Below, in pieces: positions 22,883-34,112 of a stretch of 64,000 bases of DNA; position 1 is the stretch's first letter, and each line of letters opens with the position of its first letter. A program made the translations under genes and the position numbers. The stretch is from assembly GCA_019925095.2 (NCBI GenBank), contig CM034405.1:17546401-17610400 (forward strand), read 5' to 3'. Under the pieces are notes generated by a model. The model saw only the letters and a program-made list of their open reading frames with translations. It was not told the DNA's origin and ran no database searches. The stretch comes from Dendrolimus kikuchii. Lineage: Eukaryota; Arthropoda; Insecta; Lepidoptera; Lasiocampidae.

Positions 22883-22897
22883 AAATATTTACTTTAG

Positions 22898-22935
22898 GCG
22901 GCCCACCTGATGGATTGTGGTTTTCCATCAGGTGG
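22898..22935. repeat. Perfect 14-bp inverted repeat
   Basis: GCCCACCTGATGGA and TCCATCAGGTGGGC face each other over a nine-base loop. Derived from an S-type repeat edge; an equivalent lies near 29040-29085. Confidence 0.8.
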
Positions 22936-23175
22936 GCTATATGCCTATGTTAGCCAGGACGTAAGGATACGACTAACCAATGAGAGATGTGTATAAAACT
23001 CGCTTTTTACCATAACGCTTACGGAACCATCTTAGATCATATAAACGTCTATATCTCAATGGGAGCCATGAATTATTCAAATTAAAAAGCTTTTATTTAA
23101 GCTAAGCTCTACTATAGAACAAACAGTTCTTGAAGTCATACATATAAGTTAGAAATGAATTATTATATTAATATA

Positions 23176-23377
23176 CTAGCTGTCCCGGCAGAAGTTGTTC
23201 TGCCCTGAAGAAATAAAATTTAGAACCCGATTGCAGCGCCACCTACCGGGTCCAATTGTGAATCTAAACCATCCTCGAATCCACTTGAACACACACAAAA
23301 AATTCATTTAAATCGGTCCAGCCGTTTAGGAGGAGTTGACTGTCCACACACGTACAGAAGAATTATATATATAAAGA
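23176..23377 (-). mobile_element. Helitron-like element H
   Basis: Starts CTAGCTGTCCCGGCAG (complement of the 3' end) and ends TATATATATAAAGA (complement of a TC start). It interrupts the left arm just before the next Helitron-like copy. Confidence 0.55.
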
Positions 23378-23725
23378 TGAAGTAAAAACTTTGTACCCCT
23401 TTTTACGAAAATTGCGTGAACGGAGGAGTATGTAATTTCGCACACTTGTAGTTTATATAGAAAATGAGTGAAGAATGCTAATATTTAAAAAAAATTATGC
23501 ATGAAAATACATTAAATCAATTAAAAAAAACATTACATTACCATGTATTTAACACAAACACGCATATATACTCTTTTGTTTATTGTTAAAGTCAAATTAA
23601 CAGTGTAGCCTTGGCGAAATCTATGATTATAGGAGTATATATAGTATTTGACAAAACCTTAATAATGTTTAAACTTATAATTTCAATGAATTATGGTCGA
23701 ATTTCGACCAATGGCCGACCACTAG
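23378..23725 (+). mobile_element. Helitron-like element K, 5' end displaced by H
   Basis: Blocks AAAACTTTGTACCCCTTTTT, GGAGGAGTATG, CGCATATATACTCTTTTGTT and the hairpin GGTCGAATTTCGACC, ending CTAG before T. The hairpin just before CTAG is the expected Helitron 3' layout. Other copies: 26701-27034, 28230-28588 and the interrupted 61130-62405. Confidence 0.6.
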
Positions 23726-24314
23726 TTCCAGTTTTTATATACCTATATTCTTACTTCTCTAAACAAGGCATATAAATATAACCAGGCTATTTTAAAATAG
23801 GTACCTCGAAAATAGTATTTCCACCAAGTAATAACGCAAGGACGTCTAGCCAAGTTTCAATATAATTAGCTACGCCGCAACATTTCAATTGTCCTCGCAG
23901 TCCGAGTTCAGCACTCGACGTGATTTTTAACGACAGCAAAATGAGCACTCCGATCCTTGATTTTATGCTTTACAAAGATTGCATTGGAGTAAAATCAGAA
24001 GATATTGCAGCCACATAATCAGAGATTTTCTATTAGGTATAAGTAAAAGGGCGAATATTTGGTGTATTAATCTATAGATACACATTTAATGATGGTGAAG
24101 CCATGCTGGAATCATTATCTAGATTACAGGCTCCTAGGGCTGGTTTGATCGGCGTGATACCACGTTCTCACAGGATGCGAAACGTGAAACGGTTTGTCTT
24201 GTCCTAGTTGTGTTTCGTGTTATGAGTGAGAGTTCTAATGGCCCGCTTCTTTCTCTTCCTATTCCACCCACTATTCCAATCCCTCATCTAATTCTTTCTA
24301 TCTGATTCATCTAT

Positions 24315-24790
24315 CCTAATTCGTCGTCAGCCAATCGCAGTCCACTGCTGGACGTAGGCCTCTCCAAGTCGGCGCCACTCATCTCTGTCCATCGAGTTTC
24401 TCATCCATCGCCTACCGGTGAGCTTGCGCACGTCGTCAGTCTATTGGACTGGAGGGCGTCCGACACTACGTTTACCGAGACGCGGTCTCCACTGCAGAAC
24501 TCGTCTGCTCTATCGGGCAACGGTTCTGCGGTAGACGTGACCGGCACACTGCCACTTTAAGTTGCTAATTCTGCAAGCTATGTACTTGGTTCTCATACGG
24601 ATATCCTCATTTCTAATTCTATCCATAAGAGAAAAACCCAACATAGGTCGCTCCATAGTCCGTTGAGCGATTTGGAATTTGTTGATCAATCCTGCCGTCT
24701 GAATACTGATTCATGTCTCGGCCCCGTAAATCAGGACGGGGAGAACGTACTGCTCGAAGACATTCGACTTCAAGCATTGCGGGATGGTCG
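24315..24790 (-). pseudogene. RTE-like LINE C-terminus, decayed
   Basis: Minus-strand reading gives VLPVLIYGAET, KFQIAQRTMERPMLGFSLMD, RIRNEDIRMRTK, LKWQCAGHVYRRT, RVLQWRPRLGKRSVGRPP and finally YVQQWTA. This is the classic tail of an RTE-type protein. Several stops and frameshifts. It lies in the spacer of the large inverted repeat. Confidence 0.75.
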
Positions 24791-25004
24791 ACGAGAAGAG
24801 TTGACGAAGAATTTATTCCATCCTAAATGCTGGCGACACGTTGGTTTCGCCCCTGGTGTTGTAAATGCCTGTAGGCGGCGGTAATCACTTTCTACGAGCT
24901 GCGTCGTTTGCCACTTGGCCAGTTCACTGCTGCATAGTAATGGTGTTATAGAGAAGAATGTACGGAGTAGAATAAATGTAAGCGGCATCACACGTGACAC
25001 AGTA

Positions 25005-25075
25005 AGGCCACGAAATGTATGAGTGTGATAAAGGAACTATGCCAGAGTAGAGGAGTATGGAAGGAAAAGAGATAT
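25005..25075 (+). pseudogene. LINE 3' fragment (GAA-tail family)
   Basis: LCQSRGVWKEKRYAPLRT resembles the ends of the 1590-2003 and 3738-3950 copies. Very short. Confidence 0.5.
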
Positions 25076-25390
25076 GCTCCGCTCAGGACCACGTATGCGG
25101 CTCCGGCTTGGTACGCTCTGTGCTCGACCACTCGAAGATCCCAAATACAGGCTCGACAAAACATCTTACTGTGAGTGTATACAGGAGCGGGTCAGTATGT
25201 CAAGAACGACGTTATAGCTCGCGATGTGGGCATACTCAGCGTTGAGGAGTTTGTGGCGATGATGGCGCGGCGAATGTTGGACCGCGCCGACAACGGCGGC
25301 CACGCGTCACTCCACGGGATTGCTCCACTTACAAACACGGCCACCAGACCATCATCGCACTTGGCTGCTGACTCCTCGTGATCTGATACG
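25070..25390 (+). pseudogene. Jockey-like LINE C-terminus, decayed
   Basis: After one frameshift: TYAAPAWYALCSTTRRSQIQ, RQNI, then GQYVKNDVIARDVGILSVEE, FVAMMARRMLDRADN and HASLHGIAP. This is the domain following the RT in Jockey-clade LINEs. Confidence 0.6.
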
Positions 25391-25710
25391 TTGACTTAAC
25401 CAGGGCGATGGCGTGAGGACGCGAAATCCAAAAATTTGCTGACCGGGCACCAGAAGCCACAGATGGCCACCGGAAAGCCCGCGAAGGCCATCGAACGCTA
25501 CAGACTGGCCAAGGAGAGCTGCTGTAATGCCATCGCCATACGGAGAAGACTCCAGCAGCTCCAGACCCAGTTACCAGTGGGTAGTTGCCCACTCAGCCGC
25601 AGCCGGGATAAAGCGATAAAACTTCGAGGCCCTAACTACCTTATTATGATAAAGAGGAAGAAGACGCTGGATCCGAGAAAACAGATATTGTTCCAACTAC
25701 ATAATAATCT
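25391..25710. other. GC-moderate sequence, no gene assigned
   Basis: An open plus frame (25436-25789) and a minus frame overlap here, but neither shows a domain; probably more transposon 3' sequence. Confidence 0.3.
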
Positions 25711-25870
25711 ATACTATAATATTATAAAGCTGAAGAGTTTGTTTGTTTTTTTAAACGCGCTAATCTCAGGAACCGCTGGTCCGACTTGAAAAATTCTTTC
25801 AGTGTTGAATAGTACATTTATCGAGGAAGGCTATAGGCTATATTATATTTTTTAAAAATTAGCGCGTAAC
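25711..25870 (+). mobile_element. Helitron-like element J, 3'-truncated
   Basis: TCTATACTATAATATTATAA, GCTGAAGAGTTTGTTTG, CGCTAATCTCAGGAACCGC and TTTATCGAGGAAGGC. Same family as 26108-26332 and 37643-37895. Confidence 0.6.
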
Positions 25871-26107
25871 CATATGTCTAACTATTGTAGTTATCTCACA
25901 ATAAGTGTATTCTTTTATTTTTTTAAATAATTAAAATGCCGTCGCTTCAAAAACTCTTTATTTTGTACCTTGGTATTAATCCTTATCAAAATAAATTACT
26001 CCATATTCAAGACGAATTCAATACCTTTCTAGAACTTTTTGAATTATTCAATTCGGACTTTTCATTCAAAAGATATCGCGATATTTAAAATGTAAGTATT
26101 AGCGTTG

Positions 26108-26332
26108 TAGCCAAATATACTAATATTGTTTGTTTGATTGAACGCGCTAATCTCAGGAACTACTGGTCTAATTTGAAAAATTCTTTCAGTGTTGAGTAGC
26201 CCATTTATCGAGGAAGGCGGCTATATATCATCACGCTAAGACCAATAGGAGCGGAGCACCAATGAAGAATATTTCAAAATCGGAGGGTTTTGAAAGCAAA
26301 TTCCACGCGGACGACGTCGCGGGCACAGCTAG
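26108..26332 (+). mobile_element. Helitron-like element J
   Basis: Internal blocks as in 37643-37895. It ends in a GC-rich CACGCGGACGACGTCGCGGG stretch and CAGCTAG followed by T. Confidence 0.6.
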
Positions 26333-26700
26333 TACATAATAATTTGGAAAAGGTGACAGAAAAGTACAGAATTTGCCTGATGTATTGTTGTAATGTCTTT
26401 TATATAAGTAATACAATTGTTCAAGCACCAGAAGCAAGTGAAACAGTTTTCCTCCAATGATTTAGCAAGGTGGAACATGTGTAGAATAAGTCAAGCCGTG
26501 GATGTTGGCAACACGGGCGATTAAATGCAACGAATGGCCCCGGTTACCAAGCGGTCAGTGCCCGTTGCCTTCAGGAGTTGACAAACAGCGACTGTTACGT
26601 TAAAACAATTGCACACAGTTATGTCATGTCCAAACGTATAAACTATATATCTAGAAAGAAGGCAAACAGTTATTTGAAACAAACAACAAAATAAATATTT

Positions 26701-27034
26701 TCTATATATATTAATACGTGAAGCAAAAACTTTGTACCCCTTTTTACGAAAATTGTGCGGACGGAGGAGTATGAAATTTCGCAAACTTATAGTTTATATA
26801 GAGAAGAAGCGATGAATGCTAATATTTTTTTAAAATTATACATAAAAATACATTAAATCTATAAAAAAAACATTACACACACTACTATGTGTTTGACACA
26901 CGCACGCATATATACTCTTTTGTTTATTGTTCAAGTTAAATTAACAGAGTAGCCTTAGCGAAATCTGTGATTATAGAATTATAGTCTTTGACATTAATTA
27001 TTATGGTCGAATTTCGACCACGGGCTACCACTAG
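26701..27034 (+). mobile_element. Helitron-like element K, complete copy
   Basis: Starts TCTATATATATTAATACG and ends with hairpin GGTCGAATTTCGACC then ACCACTAG, followed by T. 334 bases, no coding capacity; best reference copy for this family in the window. Confidence 0.65.
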
Positions 27035-27069
27035 TATATTGTATTTGCTTAAGTTTTCACGAGTAATAC

Positions 27070-27640
27070 ATCCAAAAACTACATTTAACGGTTTTTAGCG
27101 CGACATTTTATTTACTTGATTTTTAATTTAACGATAAATTAGATTAGGCTTCCATAGAGCATATAACAACCACATATAAAATTAAATAATTAAAATGAAC
27201 TACTTGGATGTAGGTAATGACATAATATATAATGACATAAGTAATAATTAATGACTTTAACATTACTCATTAAGCGCGTTCCATTAGTAACTCACAACGC
27301 CGAAAATGCTCACTTAGCCGTTCCACAAGGCAACCGCGGTCGTTGTGCTCGTGGCGAAAACGTCACTAATGACGTCGTCATTTTCGATTACAGAACGCTC
27401 ACAACGACCCATGTCAGGAGACGGGTCGAATAACCGTTCCACTTGGCTTGACGATTGTAACGCCGGCAAGCAAGTGGAACGGGAAAAATCGCGGTCGTGA
27501 ACGTGGTCGTGGTGAGAACCCAAGTGGAACGTAGCCATTGAGACTTGACATCCTTGGCCTACGTGATTACGGCTACTAAAAAGTTGTCAAAACAGGAATA
27601 AAAATCAAATAAACAAATTACTACGGTTAAAACCGTTAAA
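27070..27640 (+). repeat. Penelope-linked repeat, copy with a GC-rich insertion
   Basis: Starts AACTACATTTAACGGTTTTT and ends with an inverse of that start (GTTAAAACCGTTAAAATG). Matches 31350-31729 in order. At about 27270-27540 it is broken by GC-rich sequence with CGTTCCA and TGGAACG motifs in both orientations, likely another element. Confidence 0.55.
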
Positions 27641-28229
27641 ATGTTTTTTAAATTATATATCTATGTAGAATACAACAATTAAGGGTTCAATAGGTACAAT
27701 AAATTTAAAAAGGAGAAAATAATGAATGGGGCTAATTGGGGCCAGAAGATTCAGAAAACATAATTTTTAGATATTTTTCTGTTTGTCTGTTAGATCATCA
27801 CCCGAAAACTACTGGACGGATTTAAATGAAACTCGACACAGAGTTAGCTTACATTCCGGGTCATGACTTAGGATATTTTTTACTTTACAGGAGCCTGTAA
27901 TCTAGATAATGATTCCAGCATGGCTCCACCATAATTAAATGTGTACCTATAGATTAACACACAAAATATTCGCCCTTTTACTTATACCTCTGAAACCTAG
28001 AAAATCTCCGATTATATGGCTGCAATATCTTTTGATATTCGATCGAGCGCTGAACTCGGACTGCGAGGACAATTGAAATGTTGCGGCGTAGCTAATTATA
28101 TTGAAACTTGGCTAGACGTCCTTGCGTTATTACTTGGTGGAAATACTATTTCCGAGGTACCTATTTTAAAATAGCCTGGTTATATTTATATGCCTTGTTT
28201 AGAGAAGTAAGAATATATAATAACTGGAA

Positions 28230-28588
28230 CTAGTGGTCGGCCATTGGTCGAAATTCGACCATAATTAATTTAAATTATAAGTTTAAACATTATTAAGGTT
28301 TTGTCAAAGATATATATACTCCTATAATCATAGATTTCGCCAAGGCTACACTGTTAATAGGACTTAGCAATAAACAAAAGAGTATATATGCGTGTTTGTG
28401 TCAAATACATGGTAGTGTGTGTAATGTTTTTTTTATTGATTTAATGTATTTTTATGCATAATTTTGAAAAAATATTAGAATTCTTCACTCCTTTTCTATA
28501 TAAACTATAAGTGTGCGAAATTTCATACTCCTCCGTTCACGCAATTTTCGTAAAAAGGGGTACAAAGTTTTTGCTTCATATATTAATA
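28230..28588 (-). mobile_element. Helitron-like element K in right arm
   Basis: Begins CTAGTGGTCGGCC with the hairpin GGTCGAAATTCGACC on its left side and ends TTTTTGCTTCATATATTAAT: the inverse of 26701-27034. Confidence 0.6.
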
Positions 28589-28785
28589 CTAGCTGTCCCG
28601 GCAGACGTTGTTCTGCCCTGAAGAAATAAAATTCAGAACCCGATTGCAGCGCCACCTACCGGGTCCAATTGTCAATCTAAACCATCCTCAAATCCACTTG
28701 AACACACACAAAACATTCATTCAAATCGGTCCAGCCGTTTAGGAGGAGTTCACTGTCAACACACGTACAGCAGAATTATATGTAT
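28589..28785 (-). mobile_element. Helitron-like element H in right arm
   Basis: CTAGCTGTCCCGGCAGACG to ACAGCAGAATTATATGTA; near-identical to 23176-23377 and on the same strand as that copy. Confidence 0.55.
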
Positions 28786-28997
28786 ATAAATATATATTAA
28801 TATAATGATTCATTTTTAACTTATATGTATGACTTCAAGAAATGTTCTACAGTAGAGCTTAGCTTAAATAAAAGCTTTTTAATTTGATTTGATTTGATAA
28901 TTTAATAAGCGTTATGGTAAAAAGGGAACACTTATGAAACGTTATATCTATCCTTCCGTCTGTTTGTCAATCTTTGTCATTCTCAGTCTCCTCGGAA

Positions 28998-29085
28998 AGC
29001 ATTTTTTTTTATTGCAAGAGTTCAGCAGACAGGCAGGCGGCCCACCTGATGGAAAACCACTTTCCATCCGCCGCCTAAAGTAAAT
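28998..29085 (-). repeat. SINE-like repeat S, 3' fragment
   Basis: T-rich run, GAGTTCAGCAGACAGGCAGG and a palindromic end CCACCTGATGGAAA..TTTCCATC. Mirrors the 22895-22940 fragment of the opposite arm. Confidence 0.65.
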
Positions 29086-29850
29086 ATTTAAAAATAAAAC
29101 GAGTTATTTACTTTAGCTTCTGGGCCCATAACCTAAAGTAACTTATTTTAGTGAAAGCTAAAATTGGAGTGACAATTTATTTTGTTACTATAAATGTGAT
29201 GTATTGTGATTGTGATTATCTACTTTTCTATAGACATTGCACATTATAGACAAATAGTGTTTTCTGAGTAAATTTCTTAAAGTTTGTAAGTATTTGGCCT
29301 CTCTGAGAGTAAGAGGCAGCATTTTCAAAAGTTTGACAGCCTGCACTGTTAGTTTGTCAGTATTTGTTTGAAACTTCAAATGGGGCTTCTTACAACGGCT
29401 CAACTATAGAATACCTAGAAAACTTCGTTCACGTCTCCATAGAGACGAAGTATTTGTTGGTAAATTGCAATAGCTATAGCAGTGACATAAATACATGACC
29501 GCAGCGTCATCTTTTTCGCTATTTTCATTTGTCCCACGAAAACGACGACATTTATCGGGATGAAAAGTATCCTAAATGTTGACCCGGGATATAAACTAAG
29601 TATGTGTTGAGTTTTATTTAAATCTGTTCAGTAGTTTTCACGTGATAACAGAGAGACAAAAATTTCAAAAATTACATTTTCGGAATCTTCTTGTCCGAAT
29701 TAGCCCCCCTGATTATTTTCAAATTTTTATACCTATTCATTGTAGAAACTCGACCGCCTTCTATTTAAATCCCCTCTTAAAGGCCGGTAATGCTTTGGCT
29801 TCGCCCCTAGTGTTACATACGTCTTTACGCGACGGTAACCACTGTCCAAG
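29086..29850. other. AT-rich sequence with decayed repeats
   Basis: A 71-codon minus frame at 29188-29403 is Lys/Leu-rich (KLTVQAVKLLKMLPLTLREA) and may be a repeat-derived fragment, but no domain is identified. 29790-29848 resembles an S-related edge. Confidence 0.3.
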
Positions 29851-30238
29851 AATTCTAAGTTTGAAAAATTTCAAGTTTCCAAGAATTCCAAATTTACAAG
29901 AATTCCAAGTTTCCAAAAATACCAAGTTTCCAAAAATTTTAAGAATTCCAAGTTTCCAAGAATTCCAAGTTTCCAAGAATTCCAAGTTTCCAAGAATTTC
30001 AAGTTTCCAAGAATTCCAAGTTTACAAGAATTCCAAGTTTCCAAAAATTTCAAAAATTCCAAGTTTCCAAGAATTCCAAGTTTCTAAGAATTCCAAGTTT
30101 CTAAAAATTCCAAGTTTCCAAGAATTCCAAGTTTACAAGAATTCCAAGTTTCCAAGTTTACAAGAATTCCAAGTTTCCAAGAATTTCAAGTTTCCAAGAA
30201 TTTCAAGTTTTCAAGAATTTCAAGTTTACGAGAATTGC
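29851..30238. repeat. 17-bp minisatellite, AAGAATTCCAAGTTTCC
   Basis: About 23 units of a 17-base repeat with small variants and a few 8-9 base deletions. Because 17 is not a multiple of three, one open frame (29642-30295) shows a 17-residue period (KFPRI, SFQEFQVSKNS). The frame is a by-product; no start context or domain supports a gene. Confidence 0.9.
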
Positions 30239-30489
30239 AACGTCAGCGCTAGAAACACGATTGCAATCATCCCACGGAAACGATGTCATTTTTAGGCGAT
30301 TTATCAGATGATTCGATTTATAATTAAATTACCATTTTTTACTGATTAGTTAATTTTATAAGCCCACTAAATTATCGTCTAGATAATTTAGTGCATCAGT
30401 AACTAATTATTATAATTGATTTTGTGATCCTGGCAACACTATGATGTAATTCCTATTTTTAGCAATGATGCAATGTCATTGTTTTGTAG

Positions 30490-30610
30490 GGTAGTATTTT
30501 TGTATAAAAGGCGTAGCGGCGTATAGAGGCACTCGCCCCAAAACCCCCGGTGAAGTTGTAAGGTCTTCAGACCAACAACATAAAGTCAAGTCCAGTAAAA
30601 AAACGGTGTT
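30490..30610 (+). repeat. Jockey-like LINE 3' end with A tail
   Basis: CCCCGGTGAAGTTGT, GGTCTTCAGACCAACAACAT and AAGTCAAGTCCAGTAAAAAA match the 3' end at 56280-56340. Only the last 100 or so bases are present. Confidence 0.7.
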
Positions 30611-31349
30611 CATTGCTTACTATTCTGTGTGAATAGTCACATCAAAGGCTGAACAATAAAGGGGAAACCCTGCCCAAATTGTTAATATTTGGTACCTTTC
30701 TTATCCGAATCTCTGCAACACTTGTTACATCGATTCCAATTTTCAATTGTATCATCATCGATGGTTCACGTAACAACTAAAATCAGTTTGATAGATGCTA
30801 AATGGGGCTCTATAGAACGGTCGAACTGTATATAGATCAAAATAAGTCCAAATTACATTAAAGCTAAAGCCAACACAATACAATTAAACTAAAGCCAAAT
30901 TGTTGAGAATATTCTGGGAAGTGATAAAAAAATTCGTGTCCCACGGGATCCTCCCCGGAACAAGTTAAACGAAGCCACGGGTAGTTTTAAACTGTGCAGT
31001 TATCCAAAGTTTTAGTTGTGCGCTTTTTGTGCCAAAGTTTGATGAAATTCACACTTTCACTGCTTTGGGAGGTTGAATTTTCATTTTTAACTACTGGATA
31101 TTTTAGTTGATATTCTAATCGTCGTAGTTCAGTGACTGACTTACTACGATAGCCTATTTCAGTGATCAACAGATAAATTTGCGTATTAATTTCAATTCAA
31201 CAATCAGATAAAAGTTATCATTGAAATAAATTATAATGTAATTTTTAATTTTACCATGTTTTAGTTTAATCTTATGAACGATTTTTAGGTGGTGATTGAA
31301 AATAGACCCTTAATATTTTTTTAAGTTTTTCGCGACTTGTATACATAAT
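30611..31349. other. AT-rich intergenic sequence
   Basis: No gene recognised. GTGTCCCACGGGATCCTCCC near 30940 resembles the CCCGCGGGAA blocks at 40020 and 60890, a repeat fragment. Confidence 0.3.
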
Positions 31350-31729
31350 AAAACTAAGTTTTAACGGTTTTAAGCGCGGTATTTATTTTTCCTTCCACCC
31401 ATTTTAATATTATATGAAATTTATAGAGCTAGGCATGTTTGCTGAAGAGTTTCTTGCGGCGCTTCTTCTCTTCAAGCTATAACATGTTGCGAAGCGGTGG
31501 TAAATTAGATTAGGCTCCCATAGAGTAAATAATAACCATAAACAAAATTAAAACTAAATAAATAATTAAAACTAACAAGTTGGCGGTAGGCTAAATAAAA
31601 CTTTAACAATACTCGTTTACACTTGACATCTTTATCTTCCGTGATCACGGCCACTGAAAAGTGGCCGAAACGTCGGAAAAACAAAAATCAAATAAATTAC
31701 CGCACTTAAAACTGTTAAAACGTAGTTTA
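31350..31729 (+). repeat. Penelope-linked repeat, complete copy with inverted ends
   Basis: Starts AAACTAAGTTTTAACGGTTT and ends with its imperfect inverse (AAACTGTTAAAACGTAGTTT). Inside are TTTTCCTTCCACCC, GAGCTAGGCATGTTTG and AGATTAGGCTCCCATAGAG, the blocks that directly follow the GIY-YIG frame at 63236-63567. A hairpin GGCCAC-TGAAAA-GTGGCC followed by GAAACGTC lies at 31648-31674. Confidence 0.7.
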
Positions 31730-33539
31730 ATTAAATAGACCTTAAGGGTCTTAAATAAATGATTGAACTTCACGAACTCATTCGTAATTTGTTTTTGTAA
31801 ATTCTAGGTTTTTTTTATACTTTCCCATTTCATAGCTCAAAAGTTAGAGTGGGAGTGCATTTTTTAAAATCTGACTAATGGTGACCTACTTCTTAAGTAT
31901 AGTTACAAGCTTTGTCTTTATCAAAACGATTGCACTACACTATTATGTATAGACATATGAAATTCCTACCAAAATTGATCTGTATGTAAACAAAGTAAAC
32001 ATATAAATATGGGCTTGATAATTTTATAAGGGTTTTGCCCAATTGTGAGGATAGTTGTTCATATTTGAAAGCCTTAAATACCATAAGTCGAAACTATAAA
32101 ACGCCCTTCACACTCTCGCGAGAATGTGGAGCGCCTATAACAATTCAATTGTGCTATTTACCAGTAATACAACGTATGCTCGCTGCAAATACAAAAAATA
32201 ATAAAATCAATACAACAAAATAAAAGTTACAAGACACAGCGTATCAAACGTAATAGATTTATTCGGTTTACTTCCGTCTTATTGGACGGGAACTGTATTA
32301 TGTACGGTCGAATCAATGAGGACGTAAATAGAATATTGTCCTGGATTCAGCTGACAAACTGGGTAAGAAGGTTTTAGGGTTTAGAATTTAATTCTATTTG
32401 TAAAGGTTCTGAGAAAAAAAACTGCGGACCCCCGTCAGGGACGAAGTCCCTTACGTTAAAGGGAAAAATAGTTTATTACAAATTAAATATAATAGTAAAT
32501 TATATAAAAACGTGCGCATGTGCGTGGTGTCAGCGCCCGAATGCGGCCGAATCAGGGCGGTTACAAGACCTTCTAATTTCAAAACAGCGTATGTTACACT
32601 GATGGATATTATTAATAAATTCTAATTATAAATAGGGTAGCCGTCTCTATCATTTGGCAACTATGACAAAACGCGTGAAAACCCCGCATTTTGGAGCCCA
32701 GAACCCGTACATGTCAACAGGTTTTTTTAAACTTAGTCATTATAATAAAAAACACTTCAAAATGTCATAAATCAAATTTTTATTTTGCAACTCACTTCCA
32801 GTGTCACTGCGGCGACGGTAAAGATGAAGTGCGCACCGTGGCAACTGCGACTTAAGGTAAATCTAGCGAGTCCATTTGTCTGTTGATCGCGGCGCGGCGC
32901 GCGTGCCGCGCTCGCTACAGTCGCGTCACCCGGCGGCGGCTCACGACTCGAAATTTTTAAACCCGGATTATGAACGAAGCCCCACGTTCTCCGGACGCCC
33001 TCTAAACTAGGACAAATCCAGAGCAACCCGAACGGATGGCAACACTAATTATAAATAACAGAGGTTTCTCACATATCAAGGGCCCACTTATCCAGGTTTC
33101 ACTGTATAAAAAAATGTAATGTTGGGTAATTAATTAATTGTATAAATATTAGTTACTTATTTCTTAAAAAGGAAATAATATACGTCTCAAAATTAATAGA
33201 TGTAAATAAAAATGTCACATACAAAAATAGTAACCGTATTATCGCCCATATCGTTCAGGCTCCCTATTATCCATAGCCTAGTCACGTAGGGACTGTCACC
33301 TGTAATTTTTCAATATAAAGCCCATGTTTCAGGCGGTGAAAAGATAATATATCTTTTTTATAGCTTTGTCGGTTCATTTGCGACACTCTTTGGGCGTCTA
33401 TAAGGACTTTGTGTAACGTATTTAGAATCGACAACTTAAAACAACCTAATTGCAAAGTTTTATTAAGAAATATAAAATAAAAATTAATAAAATAAATACA
33501 GGTAGTCACGTTAGGATGTATAATTATTACATCTAAAGT
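31730..33539. other. Intergenic sequence, no gene recognised
   Basis: Mostly AT-rich. A GC-rich block at about 32800-33010 (CGGCGCGGCGCGCGTGCCGC) keeps a short minus frame open without a recognisable product. Confidence 0.3.
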
Positions 33540-33705
33540 CATATGTAAAAGTAGATAGATAGATAACACTTTATTGTACACCATTACAGAAAACAAAAAA
33601 TCTTATAGCCTAAAAATATTCTAAATGTGCACAATGGGCGGTCTTATCGCTAAGAAGCGATCTCTTCCAGACAACCCGTGGCAGGAATAAAACAGATTGT
33701 ATTGA
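33540..33705. repeat. Interspersed repeat with GCTAAGAAGCGATCTCTTCC
   Basis: TAGATAGATAACACTTTATT and GGGCGGTCTTATCGCTAAGA are blocks I associate with a common lepidopteran retroposon tail; a single copy in this window, so the edges are not defined. Confidence 0.4.
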
Positions 33706-33867
33706 TCAAAGGTGGTATAAATAAATATTAGTGGTTATGCAGTTACTTACATATATTTTATTTATTTATAAACATATAAGTATGTAAAATATTATACAAG
33801 TAAGAATTATACTTAATAGACATATATAAATACACCTATTGATATCACATACATAATTTTTAATTTT

Positions 33868-34112
33868 TTTATTTTTTTTTTTTATTGCAGGAGATCAGCA
33901 GACAGGCAGACGGCCCACTTGATGGAAAGCGGTTACCATCGCCTATGGACATTTGCAACACCAAAGACGCTACAAATGCGCTGCTGCTCTCTTAAGGGAG
34001 ACTGGATCCTGGTCACTAATGCCGGAACACAACTCAAGGTTGTTATGGCGACATACTTTAGACCAGGGGTGGTAGCCATCCAGTCGGGCAAATGCCCTAC
34101 CACCTGGCACCA
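33868..34112 (-). repeat. SINE-like repeat S, 3' two-thirds
   Basis: T-rich left end, then S blocks to CCCTACCACCTGGCA, where it breaks off. Confidence 0.8.

Larger units (their letters stand above)
22245..23010 (-). repeat. TIR repeat M1, copy 2, interrupted
   Basis: Inverted relative of 690-1240. Between about 22840 and 22940 it is broken by a LINE 3' tail (22845-22882) and an S-type palindromic fragment. Confidence 0.6.
23005..24135 (+). repeat. Left arm of large inverted repeat
   Basis: Blocks TTTTTACCATAACGCTTA, AAAGCTTTTATTTAAGCTAA, GCATATAAATATAACCAGGC, TACCTCGAAAATAGTATTTC-like and CATGCTGGAATCATTATC all recur in inverse order on the opposite strand at 27889-28945. Similarity crosses several repeat boundaries. 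This arm has about 75 extra bases near 23925-24000 (including ATGAGCACTCCGATCC) missing from the other arm. Confidence 0.8.
27889..28945 (-). repeat. Right arm of large inverted repeat
   Basis: Inverse of 23005-24135. The arm carries its own K copy (28230-28588) in the mirrored position, but an H copy (28589-28785) whose orientation is not mirrored. Confidence 0.8.

Noticed and set aside
24663..24884. 73-codon plus-strand frame
   Set aside because: Antisense of the RTE-like C-terminus at 24315-24790.
29642..30295. 217-residue repetitive protein
   Set aside because: Explained by a 17-bp minisatellite; no supporting start context or domain.
32772..33026. 84-codon minus-strand frame in a GC-rich block
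   Set aside because: No domain, no splice context, no repeat copy; composition alone can keep it open.
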